Shown here: piece by piece, positions 25,001 to 31,652 of the stretch
Layout of the letters: every line of letters starts with the position of its first letter
Numbering within the stretch: the first letter of the stretch is position 1
Assembly (NCBI GenBank): GCA_964036275.1
Contig: OZ038434.1
Location: 36,417,279 to 36,481,278, forward strand
Direction: 5' to 3'
DNA: 64,000 bases
From: Litoditis marina
Lineage: Eukaryota > Nematoda > Chromadorea > Rhabditida > Rhabditidae
Made by a program: the position numbers and the translations under genes
The notes under the pieces: generated by a model
Told to the model about the DNA's origin: nothing
The model's database searches: none
What the model saw: the letters and a program-made list of their open reading frames with translations, nothing else

Positions 25001-27040
25001 TGCAACAAACTATAGTGGAGCTTAACAACTGAAAATCGTATTGTAATTGATAACTGTATTTATGGGAAGACTACAAAATTGTTCTCAATTTGATTTTCCG
25101 AGGGTTTTCAAGAGTTTTCCGAAAGATTCTAGAAGGTGTAAGGTTAAAGTTAGGCTGATCCTCGGTCTTTAAGTATAATGCTCTCGATTCTGTTTATATT
25201 GCTACTTTGAGCATACAACGAAAAAAAAACACGTAGTTTGTTTTTAAAAATACAGTATCCGGTGTTTTTCCTAATAAAAGAGGTGCACAATATAGAACCG
25301 AATAATGTATTTCCTATACGTTCTATTCACATCGTTAGACAAACTTTCCAAACGTAGGACTGTTCGACCTTCGCAATTATTCCAGGCTTTCACGAAGTCA
25401 GAGCAAGAGAGTGAGCAAGAAGGTGAAAATGGTACCCCATTGTCAAGCACCGAAAAAAGATGCGGAATCGGGCAAAGTTGGTCCGGCATTCAGGTTGGTG
25501 AAACATTTGAGCGATCTCTGATAAAAACCTTTGAAGTACCGAATTGTCGTTGTAATCTGAGTTCGAATACTACTGTAGCTCCCGAACTTCGACAGAAAAG
25601 TAACGGAATCAAACCAGAAACAAAGTGTGGTAGAGCAAAATACACTGTATAGGCCCGTTTTGATTCTGAATCAGGCGAAGTTGGTCCGGCATTCAGGGAA
25701 GGGAAACATTGAAGCGATCTATGATAAGTACCATGAAAAGAGTGCCAAATTATAGTTGTAGTTTGATCTGAATTAATTTTGTTTATTCATTAGTAGTTTC
25801 GTTACCTTATGGAAAAACTTGAACATTAAGTTGAAATTTTGGCTGTAATTCACGGATTTAGACAAAAAAAGCATTGATCAGGCTACAACAACTATGAGGT
25901 GGAGTAGTATACACTGTATGCCCTTTCTGAAATGATAAAACCCCCTATAGCGATATGAACTTGTTGAATGCTTTCTAGATAAACTCATAATTACTGCTCA
26001 ATAACTATCAAGATACTTATTCTTCGGGAAAAAAAGTATATTTCGTTCACGAAGTAGGCGTAGGCATGGTAGGTATTTTGCCGTTCTCATAATGCATATA
26101 ATACTTCATAGTATGTGTTAAACGAATATTATATCTTGTATGATATAGTTATCAATCCAGAAAACGATCTTCAACCATGGATACTCTTCCTGTTCCACAG
26201 CTAAGAAGAGAAGTTAGTAGAATTGACGAAGGAAGCGGGGAAGACAGTTCGGATGAAGCTACGGCGGAAGTGAAAAAGGAAGTAGTGGAAGAAGTGAAGG
26301 ATGAAGACAGACAAGGGGTGAGATTTTTATTCTTCGTTTTCCATTTCATACTTCTAGGTTGATTCGTGCAAGCATGTGAGATACATATAGAAAAGAGAAA
26401 CAAATGAATATCAACTGAATGTGAGAAACTTTGGCCGAGTGGTCAAGTGGTTAGCGTTTGGCTGTCGCTCCTCAGATCCGGGTTCGATCCCCGCTCGCCG
26501 CGGTATCTGTACGGCTGACTGCGTGAGCTGTAAATGAATAAGAAAGGGGGGGCTGCAATGAATATTCGAACAAAAGATCGAACTGAGACAGTTCGATATA
26601 TGTCCTTCTCTTACTGAATTGTCCAATTGAAAGTTGTATTTTCAAAATTTCACTAATTTTTTTGCTAACTGTCAGGACGCAGAGGATGATTTGGAGTGAA
26701 TGTGATCGCGCGCACTCCCCTGATTCTCGTGCCTTTTCAGCTAACGCCATTAGCCAAATTCAGCATTCAATGCAGCCCCCCTTTAACCCAAGCCAATCCT
26801 TACCCTCTACGGATAGTCCTTGTAAGGTTGCCTTCACTGCTACATGTACACAATGAGAATAACGTTATCAACAGATAAAATGTGCCGTACACAACTTGTT
26901 TTATAAATTATTCTCTGTATGTTTTCGAATAGAAAACTAAAATTACTTTAACAACTCTCGCCAATTTTCAGTGTCCCATCACCAAAGGTATTAGGCATCA
27001 ATTGAACGACCCTGAAGAAGGACACGAGAAGACCCAATAG
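7776..27040 (+). CDS. Bestrophin-family chloride channel, paralogue A, with triplicated tail
   Basis: Exons: 7776-7954, 8644-8778, 10145-10219, 10591-10682, 11430-11584, 11984-12136, 12787-12849, 13809-13889, 14647-14721, 15066-15139, 15721-15813, 19781-19931, 20724-20824, 21634-21726, 22532-22664, 23473-23523, 24664-24764, 25386-25493, 26161-26317, 26972-27040. All phases agree, giving about 712 aa, and most channel-domain exon lengths equal paralogue B. Bestrophins are pentameric calcium-activated anion channels. Visible features are start [15 protein letters not shown], pore neck IPLNFMLGF (I, F and F spacing kept) and calcium clasp [11 protein letters not shown]. The start follows acceptor ATTCCAG by 2 nt, suggesting trans-splicing. 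The tail from about residue 335 is three repeats of one three-exon module rich in RRGS and RxS/T sites, so phosphorylation control is plausible. The loop after LVFR is unusually diverged ([12 protein letters not shown] against [12 protein letters not shown] in B), but the frame is intact. Inclusion of 23473-23523 is least certain. Confidence 0.9.
9565..9717 (+). mobile_element. tRNA-derived repeat (SINE-like), family S, 3'-truncated
   Basis: It starts near CCTATGGTCGTCGCCAACGG, continues through CGCACACATGTCTTCGATT and the A-box-like TAATAGCGCAGTGGTAAGCG, and breaks off after CTTTTGCTCGCA, before the B box. It lies in a bestrophin A intron. Full copies are at 15281, 36372, 47927, 50206, 60086 and 62971. 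Confidence 0.75.
10684..10770 (+). mobile_element. Truncated family A MITE abutting a splice donor
   Basis: Exon 10591-10682 ends at AATCAG and the intron begins GTATAGTTCGTTTCACC, so the donor GT overlaps the TATAGT end of the element. Only the left part with CTACAGTAATC survives; the right TIR is missing. Confidence 0.6.
11178..11345 (+). repeat. Two partial copies of the 5' edge of bestrophin A exon 5
   Basis: The exon at 11430 starts with TTTAGGCTTCATGATGGC. Two upstream sequences match it with their acceptors: ACTCAGGTTTCATGATGCCT near 11190 and ATTCAGGCTTCATGATGCCG near 11316, each followed by CACGAGAGA or CACGAAAGA and then diverging. They are extra 3' splice sites leading into truncated exon sequence. 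Their GCC codon matches paralogue B better than the GCT of the used exon. Confidence 0.7.
11585..11965 (+). repeat. GA-rich microsatellite intron with an embedded exon-edge copy
   Basis: (GA)n and GAAAGAGA-type repeats fill most of this intron. At about 11830-11866 lies CTCTAGGAAATCACCG then GACGTGCCGGTCTGGG, a damaged copy of the start of the next exon at 11984 (CTCCAGGAAATCGCCATG and GTGCCGGTCTGGCC). Long open frames here are repeat translations. Confidence 0.75.
12138..12371 (+). mobile_element. Family A MITE inserted in the TA of a splice donor
   Basis: Exon 11984-12136 is followed by G, then TA, then TAGTTTGTTCCACC. The element ends GGTGGAACAAACTA at 12369, then TA, then TGTGAATTTTTT. 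Removing the element and one TA leaves the donor GTATGTGAAT. The element's own TAG keeps GTATAG as the present donor. Confidence 0.85.
12508..12757 (+). mobile_element. MITE, family L, copy 1
   Basis: About 250 bp with CATTGAATGCGGAATCTGGCT near the left end and AACTGCAACCCCCCTTTAAC at the right. An inverted copy lies at 26546-26794, where the same landmarks (TAACGCCATTAGCC, GCATCCTCTGCGT complement, GCAGCCCCCCTTTAAC) occur in reverse order. Confidence 0.65.
13997..14027 (+). repeat. (TTCA)n microsatellite
   Basis: About eight perfect TTCA units in the intron after the calcium-clasp exon of bestrophin A. Confidence 0.85.
14288..14366 (+). other. tRNA-like sequence, probably a tRNA-derived repeat or pseudogene
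   Basis: It has an A-box-like GTGGCCGAGTGGTAG and a perfect B box GGTTCGATCCC 32 nt later, with a short T stem. The acceptor and anticodon stems do not fold into a standard cloverleaf and no anticodon can be assigned. It lies inside an intron of bestrophin A. Confidence 0.5.
15281..15477 (-). mobile_element. tRNA-derived repeat, family S, full copy
   Basis: Full-length inverted copy, TATAGTGGGTGCCAAATT to GGCGCCGACTATA. On the minus strand it contains the A box TAATAGGGCAGTTGTTAGCG and B box GGTTCGATTCC. Both ends read TATAGT inward, as in the TA-flanked MITEs. Confidence 0.8.
15981..16061. repeat. (CT)n microsatellite, 81 bp
   Basis: An uninterrupted CT run in the intron just before the 107 bp array. 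Glu/Arg frames on the minus strand are artefacts of this repeat. Confidence 0.95.
16130..16463 (+). repeat. Diverged founder units of the 107 bp array
   Basis: At 16151 CTCAG is followed by AAAAAGAGCGTCAACAATAA, a diverged unit start. In the correct phase it reads K-R-A-S-T and a few residues to a stop. From 16229 to 16310 come scrambled pieces of the unit (GGATACTATAACTTTAAGAC, ATTGTAAAACATAATAAGAC). The perfect array starts straight after this zone, so it looks like the older, decayed end. Confidence 0.7.
16464..19780 (+). repeat. 31 x 107 bp tandem array of miniature terminal exons (bestrophin A tail)
   Basis: Exactly 31 units of 107 bp (3317 bp, no length variants). Each ends in TTATTCCAG, and the next begins A(A/C)AAAGAGCGTC(T/A)ACCATGGATA. 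The upstream exon ends in phase 2 (AG), so splicing into any unit completes Arg and reads [17 protein letters not shown] (or the QRAST version) to TAA, with AATAAA 18 nt after the stop. The final acceptor at 19780 instead opens the long real exon 19781-19931, which starts with the same codons and then diverges. Variable sites are AAA/ACA, TCTACC/TCAACC and GATAC/GATAT; units are otherwise nearly identical. The array therefore lies inside the bestrophin A gene and amplifies an exon's 5' edge with its acceptor. Function is unknown. Confidence 0.95.
19997..20216. mobile_element. Two family D MITE copies in inverted orientation
   Basis: One copy reads CTATACTGTTAGTCAATTGC to ACGTGACTATTCGATT; the second follows directly in reverse (GTGCACTTTGTCCTGGCACG to GTGCAATTGACTAACAGTA). 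Together they form a ~220 bp palindrome in an intron of bestrophin A. Confidence 0.75.
20357..20410 (+). pseudogene. Decayed copy of the end of bestrophin A exon z
   Basis: CAGTCATAAATGGTGAACAT to CGAACGGAAGCAATGGTTGAGG matches the end of the exon closing at 19931 (CAGAAATGACGTGAACATCG to GGAAAGCAATGGGTGAG). The donor is changed from GGTGAG to GGTTGAGG and a stop is present, so it is a dead exon fragment. Confidence 0.7.
20880..21050. mobile_element. Palindromic element, family F
   Basis: Inverted arms: GTACGTATGCTAGAAGATCC at the left and GGATCTTCTAGCATACGTAC at the right, enclosing CATCCTGCGTCTC motifs in both orientations around CCCGCCGGGATG. Other copies are near 38735-38910 and 39757-39925. 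Confidence 0.8.
21479..21516 (+). pseudogene. Partial copy of the 5' edge of exon 21634-21726
   Basis: ATTTCAGGCTTACATGAGGT then CCGAGTAAAAAAGTGAAA duplicates the acceptor and first ~30 nt of the exon at 21634 (ATTTCAGGCTTACAAGAGCT, then CCGAGCAAAAAAGTGAAA). In phase it meets TGA after two codons. A family D MITE lies between the copy and the real exon. Confidence 0.75.
21728..21962 (+). mobile_element. MITE, family C, inserted in the TA of a splice donor
   Basis: Exon 21634-21726 is followed by G, TA and then TAGTCTTTTCCATTCC. The element ends GGAATGGTGTGAACTA at 21960, then TA and AGTTAAAC. Removing it restores donor GTAAGTTAAAC. Internal arms ACTGAGACTCCTACAGTA and TACTGTAGGAGTCTCAGT are inverted. 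A second full copy is at 23560. Confidence 0.85.
22385..22420 (+). pseudogene. Partial copy of the 5' edge of exon 22532-22664
   Basis: GATTTAGAAAACGAGTTTTA then GCTTCAACC duplicates the start of the exon at 22532 (GATTTAGACAACGAGTTTCC, GCTTCAATG). In the correct phase it reads [10 protein letters not shown] and then TAA, so it would act as a short terminal exon, like one unit of the 107 bp array. Confidence 0.7.
22750..22950 (+). pseudogene. Two unspliceable copies of the EVRNxxxxxEMF exon
   Basis: Copies at about 22756-22798 (reads [15 protein letters not shown]) and 22896-22949 ([17 protein letters not shown]) both end in GG plus a good GTGAGA donor. Neither has an AG acceptor in phase 0 upstream. 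The related copy at 23473-23523 ([17 protein letters not shown]) has a clean ATTTCAG acceptor and is probably used. All resemble the end of exon 19781-19931. Confidence 0.65.
23150..23440. repeat. Elements of the GAGAGAGTGTGCAGGTCA families (H and I)
   Basis: AACGAGAGAGTGTGCAGGTC faces its inverse TACTCTCTCGTTTTTGTAGC, with CAGACTG/CAGCCTGTCTGC between them. This is followed by GAGAGAGTGTGTAGATCATT to GGTTTGACAAATCCTATG. Related copies are at 10436, 45880, 46585, 51080 and 51683. Confidence 0.65.
23560..23803 (+). mobile_element. MITE, family C, copy 2
   Basis: TATAGTTCACACCATTCCTA at the left and GGAATGGAAAATACTATA at the right, with inverted ACTGAGACTCCTACAGTAA and CTGCAGGAGTCTCAGTAGG. It lies about 40 bp after the donor of exon 23473-23523. 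Its interior open frame is not a gene. Confidence 0.8.
24130..24303. mobile_element. Hairpin element, family E (TCATGAG-rich)
   Basis: Ends near CGCGGACGATC and GATTGATACGCCGCC. The interior is dense in TCATGAG palindromes (TCTCATGAGATACCTCATGA, GAATCTCATGAGAAGCTCA) around ATGTTGTAGCATAGCAATCA. Copies at 28551, 39375, 39987, 45519 and 49951 share the plan; intact ends are GGCGGCGTAGCAA and TTGCTACGCCGCC. Confidence 0.8.
24476..24651. mobile_element. MITE, family K (TIR AAAGGGGGACAGAAAGGAAAG)
   Basis: The left end GAAAGGGGGATAGAAAGGAAAG mirrors the right end CTTTCCTTTCTGCCCCCCTTT. Inside are CAAACTAACGAACCAAATTTG, GCATACGGTTGACACG and GGTACCCCGGGGACC. It ends 13 bp before the exon at 24664, so it supplies most of that exon's pyrimidine-rich approach. 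A copy lies at 57163-57357. Confidence 0.8.
24786..25014 (+). mobile_element. MITE, family A
   Basis: Left end GTATACTCTGTTTCACCAAT, right end GGTGCAACAAACTATA. It carries the family's GATGTTCTTCCACAG and ACCAAATTCTGATTTAG landmarks. It lies in the intron after exon 24664-24764. Confidence 0.75.
25655..25760 (+). repeat. Duplicate of the end of exon 25386-25493 and flanking intron
   Basis: GAATCAGGCGAAGTTGGTCC then GGCATTCAGGGAAGGGAAAC repeats the exon end GAATCGGGCAAAGTTGGTCC, GGCATTCAGGTTGGTGAAAC and about 60 bp after it. The donor GTTGGT is changed to GGAAGG, so this copy probably cannot be used. Confidence 0.7.
26428..26503 (+). other. tRNA-like sequence (A and B boxes), likely pseudogene
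   Basis: GGCCGAGTGGTCAAGTGGTT holds an A-box-like stretch, and the B box GGGTTCGATCCCCG follows 30 nt later. CTCGCC at the end nearly pairs with GGCCGAG but with a bulge, and the anticodon stem is broken. It sits in the last intron of bestrophin A. Confidence 0.5.
26546..26794 (-). mobile_element. MITE, family L, inverted copy
   Basis: Ends AAAGGGGGGGCTGCAATGAA and TTCAATGCAGCCCCCCTTTA form TIRs of about 18 bp. Internal landmarks match the copy at 12508-12757 in opposite orientation. Short open frames inside are not genes. Confidence 0.75.
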
Positions 27041-28424
27041 GGAAACAATCCGAAAACACGGCGTTCTCAACAACAGCTGTATCAAATAAGGAACTCTCGT
27101 CCTCAATTTTAGACGCTTCGCAAATGATTTGCGTGAAAATAAGCGCGATACGCAGCGAAATAGTGCTCTGACCATGCCAAATTGCAGTGGGATACAGTGT
27201 CCCGCCACGAAAACTTTGTGGACGGGCAATACAAGTTTAATCGCAAAAATTACTGTAGGCGAGAACGCCGTGAAACGTTCTATACAAGTTTATTATTATT
27301 GTTTCTACCAAATTTTGAACAAATCATATAATCCATTAATCTGATTTTCTCAACGTCGTTTTCCAATTTCCCATTGTTCCACTTTGAAGTTTCGCTGTCC
27401 CGGTGTGTCGTTTGAATGTCCCATTCCCTCTTCTCTCCTGCGAATTCATAATGGGACATTGGGACAATGACACAAATACATAATCAGACCCTATGCATTT
27501 GACGAAAAGCAAAGACGCGAACCGGGAACGTGCAAAATATGCTTATTGATCGATTCCTCAATCGATCCGCACAGTTTTTTTACGGTAGCGTAAAACTAGA
27601 AATGCATACACTGTCTTAGTTTTAGTAAGTTTTTCAATTGATTTTTGATCTCTGCGTATTGATTTAGTTTATCTGTATTTTACGAGTTTGCACATCTGGT
27701 TATTTTGTGGCCTACCTGCACCTTATTCTCTGAATTTCTCATAGTTCAAGTATTGTGTATCCTGTATTGTATTTAGTTTTAGTTTTGTATCGACTATTTT
27801 CTAAATGTTTCATAAAAGTTAGTATCCAACTATGGAAGCTTTCGTATGAAGTACCAATGTAGGAATCATTACAAAATTAATATTTATGCGTTATGGTATA
27901 TGAATAATGGTTTCAATGTTGAGGGTAAAGACATTGTTTGAATTGGCTTGTTTCGGTACGAGCAAACACCGAAACCGACCGAAATTGCCAAAATCAGATA
28001 AAATGTTTTCTACTTTGGGTTATGATCACATATTTGTTGTAGTTTGATTGAGAAACACGATATACTTTACAAATTTCGATCGAAAACTAACGGAGTCAAA
28101 CTACAGAGACAGAGAATGAACAACTGTGGTACAATAAAAGTACTCCCTTTTGCACGTTTATATGCCTTTAATCTATCATGTCGGTTCCAAAGTGAGTGAA
28201 GTTTCATGAAAACTACTCGGAACTCGAGCTTTTTGTTCATCTCAGCTCAGCTACGACATCCATTGTTTGATCTCTGTGCACGCCAAAGTGCAATTGAACA
28301 ATACGAGTAGTAATAACAAAACATTCCAGAATAATAACGAGAAATGGAAAAAAAAATCAGAGAATATTTTGAGTGTCGAGGTGCCAACTAGTTCAAACAT
28401 CATAGGTGAACCTCGTCCGATGGG

Positions 28425-28905
28425 TGATCAGGCACCGTAGCAACGTCATGAAAATAGTGAGCTCACCCTGATTGAGGACTAGAGGCCGTAATGCATGTTA
28501 CATCCCGGGCCGGGTTGAGATGTTTTATGCATACGGCTTCTGATCACAGTCAGGCGGCGTAGCAATCCCCACAAAAGTTCATGAGATCACCTCATGAGCT
28601 ACTAGCACGAGCTTCTCATTAGATTCTATTGATTACTATGCTACAACATCAAGAGTTTACAAGTAGCTCATGAGGTATCTCATGAGAAACTTATATGAAC
28701 TTCTCGTGAGGTTGGAAAGATTGCTACGCCGCCTGGCCACATAGTTGCCAATTTTTCGTGTTTAAGCACAGTGGGGGTGACCCAAATCCGGGTGAGGTAG
28801 TGTTCAGATAGTTCAGCTCGGAGCTGACCTTTCTAGGAGACTTTTCTACGGTGCCAGGTAGATGAGGTCAAAGCTGAACTATTCATTCCACTTTGCTACG
28901 ATGCC
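28425..28905. mobile_element. Cluster of hairpin elements (families Q, G and E)
   Basis: In order: AGGCACCGTAGCAACGTCAT (family Q), GTTACATCCCGGGCCGGG with GATGTTTTATGCATACGGC (family G), then a full family E copy from GGCGGCGTAGCAATCC (28555) to GATTGCTACGCCGCC (28733), then a second Q-type element to GCTACGATGCCAG. The first Q element appears split by the G and E insertions, suggesting nested integration. Confidence 0.65.
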
Positions 28906-29239
28906 AGAGTTTTGTGTCCGAAAAGCAGCGAGATCAAACTGCAAACCAATCGGGACCTGGGAAATTACACCGTATACGCTTGCCTTTTCTCGCTTCAAGC
29001 AAACATGGCTACATTTGTAAAAATGAGCAATCACTTGCAATTGCACTGAATATTCACCCCCCTCCCCCCCTCCCCCCTATTATGTTCGATTTCGATTAGC
29101 AATAGCGAATGGAACACAATAGAGATTATCAAAAATTGCATCAAGAAATATGTCCTGAACATTTATATTTTATGTTGAAACTTTTGTAGTTGTAGTACTG
29201 AGTGCGGGGAACATTGACTTTTCTGAAATTGTATTGCGT

Positions 29240-29470
29240 CCGGGGAATTGTAGTTCGACCCCCCCCCCCCCCCACCGGGGGGTTATAATTCAATTTATCA
29301 CCCGCAATACGAAAATTTGAGGGTGGGGGGGGAAGTAAACATTTCCGGTATTGAAGTTCAGCCCCCCCCCCACTCGTTGAAGTTTGACCCCCCCCCACCA
29401 TTGAAGATATGGTGGGGGGTCAAACTTCAACGAGTGCCCCCCCCCCCGCCGACCCAGGTGGGGGTAATAA
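29240..29470. repeat. Poly-C/poly-G palindromic element, copy 2
   Basis: C runs of up to 15 and G runs of up to 9 alternate with CACTCGTTGAAGTTTGA and its complement TCAAACTTCAACGAGTG, then GCCGACCCAGGTGGGGG. The element shares its spacers with 6213-6430. Pro/Gly-rich frames across it are artefacts. Confidence 0.75.
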
Positions 29471-31652
29471 ACAGTAAATCAAGATCTTGGGGTTGGTTTG
29501 AAACAGACTATAGACTATACCCAAGTCATTCTTTCCATGTCTTTTTTCTGAAGGGCGCAGTGAACAAATAAAGGGGTGTTGTATTTCAATTGAGACCTGG
29601 TTTTTGGAGGTTCACTCCCATCAAGTAACTTGTTGGGGAAAACTTTATTTGATAGAGTTCGGTTTTAGTCGTTCCAACGGAAGCCAATTTGATGTGTATT
29701 GCTTTGCTGTGTTTGTAGTTTGATCTCAATGTTATGACGTGTACCGATTTCAAACTACCACTCTGCTTAGGTCATCCGCTATAGTTTGTTCGTTCAGTTT
29801 TTTTGTTAGTTGTAATGCTTCAATAATTCACATCAAAACATTTTAAAATTATCAGATTATCTAGTTCTAGAACCTTTTATAGCATTTCGTCTCAAACCAT
29901 CGTTTCCGTTAACTTACCTCATTGGCTTTGGGTTCGATAACGTTTTGTTGTAACCCAGTGGTTTTACAACATCAGGTTAACCAAAATAATAAAGTTCAAA
30001 AACTCTTCCAATGACGCAATATAACTCTGGAGACACCTATTTTTTCCTCTCTGAATACCCTTTTCGAAATGTCGTGAGCACACTGCCAAGGTTCTTTGAA
30101 AGTGGTTTACATTGTATTTCAAATGCAAGTCCTTCCTTCCTTTGTCCCCAAGTTTTTTCCCGCATTGAATGATACCAGGAAGTCATTCGTACCAGTTACC
30201 GTATCCCACCCACATTTTATGGGCAACACCTATAAAGATATCAGACATGTTAGCCATTCCATTTCGTTTGCACAACAATCAACAAGAACCGCCGCAAACA
30301 AGTCTGGTTTTAGTGGTTTTTCCATACAAATATGGTTCGAGGAACCTGAACTCGTGAACTTTAACCTCCGTCGCAGACAGAGGGCTGTCTACGTGCCGAA
30401 TTCGGGTGAAGGGTTTTGCTTTGAGGGTTTCTTCACACTTTTTTGGTGCAGATACATAGAACTCAGTATGATTATCGATTATTGTGCCATACGTACAGTA
30501 CACACAATCGATAACCACACTTTGCTTAATTTGTCTGTATCAGAGTGCGAAAGTTCGAAAGGACAATAATGGTTTTTTACCCAAAACACATATGGAACCA
30601 TATTATGGTTTGATGAACCGCTCTTGACCAAACAAATAACATACGGTATCTTGCCTTATCTCGCACGGTCGGTAACATACGGTATGATCTGTGTTTGTAG
30701 TTTAATGCCGTTGTTTTTTGATCAAATTTCGTAATATACGAGTTTTTGTTATTCAAATACCAATTTTCAGAGACATTTGTCCTTTTAAACAATATATTTT
30801 GGTAAAACGAGCTGAAATTAACCCCCGTTGCAGACAGAGGGCTGTCTACGTGCCGAATTGTAGTTCACACTCTATCTCTACTGAAACTTCTGTCGTATCC
30901 ATTCAAACTTTCAAATGAATGTTTTGTGAAGAAACTTGAACATTGTCCAACATAGTTTTGAATTTGAATACTTTTCATGAGAGTTCATCAAAAAAGAATG
31001 TTGAAGTAATTAATGATTCTGATATCTTCTGTTTTATTGAAATGGGCCGGAAAGTCTGTAATTCTACTGTCGTAGTCGCAGACTGATCATAAAGAAATGA
31101 TAGTGTTGATATTTTGTTGTAAAGAGTTTTTCTGTACGCATTGATGATTATTTTGTTGCAAGTGTTTGAGTTCGTTACAATATAATATATTTCGTTTTAC
31201 TAAGTGTTTCTTTTCTGTTCATGAAAACCGTTCCAGACTCATTCCTGTCTACGTGCCGGTTTGTGTTTTACTTGTCAGGTCCGGTAATTCTACCTGCTTT
31301 TTGGACCCCTGTTTATTTTCTAGGAGACCTATTTATTGGCGCAAAAGGTCTGTTTAGCTGATTTTTCGTACAGTCTGGTAGTATAATCTGTGCATAATAA
31401 GTACAGAATTGATGAGTTCTTTGCATGACGTCTAGTTTCAAAAAAATTACTACTTGGAAAAGACTGGTTCCACATGACATTCACAACGTACATCACATGT
31501 CATAATCAAAGTAGCGATGAGTTTTAATACAATCTTGTACTTAGATCATCGCCATTTTGTACCACACAAATGAGTGACAACCCTTCGATATATCAGTTCA
31601 CGTCATGAAATATTCGGAGCACACAAAACATACGTATCGATCGTTTTTCCAG

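Larger units (their letters stand above)
15066..26317 (+). other. Triplicated three-exon tail module of bestrophin A
   Basis: Three copies of one exon trio. Module 1: 15066-15139, 15721-15813, 19781-19931. Module 2: 20724-20824, 21634-21726, 22532-22664. Module 3: 24664-24764, 25386-25493, 26161-26317. Exon x carries YSQET or HSQDT and [13 protein letters not shown] ends. Exon y carries SKKVKMVPH. Exon z carries RAST or RSST, then MD, then [11 protein letters not shown] and an acidic stretch. Phases are identical across copies (x ends phase 2, y ends phase 2, z ends phase 0), so whole modules can be added without breaking the frame. Paralogue B has a single, more diverged version of x and y (37658-37731, 38582-38671). 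The repeated RRGS and RxxS sites suggest a reiterated kinase-target tail (inference). Confidence 0.88.
27041..31652. other. 4.6 kb intergenic region between the bestrophin paralogues
   Basis: No supported gene. Identifiable pieces: hairpin elements (28425-28905), C/G-tract element (29240-29470), GTTTGTAGTTTGATCTC repeats near 28040, 28095, 28935, 29705 and 30695, a ~34 bp near-identical pair at 30372 and 30821 (CAGACAGAGGGCTGTCTACG) and an old family C copy (about 30868-31090). An open frame at 30096-30569 spans such repeats and has no recognisable domain. A promoter or trans-splice outron for paralogue B must lie at the right end. Confidence 0.6.

Noticed and set aside
30096..30569. 157-codon open frame between the bestrophins
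   Set aside because: It contains the duplicated CAGACAGAGGGCTGTCTACG repeat and no domain; the complementary strand is also open.
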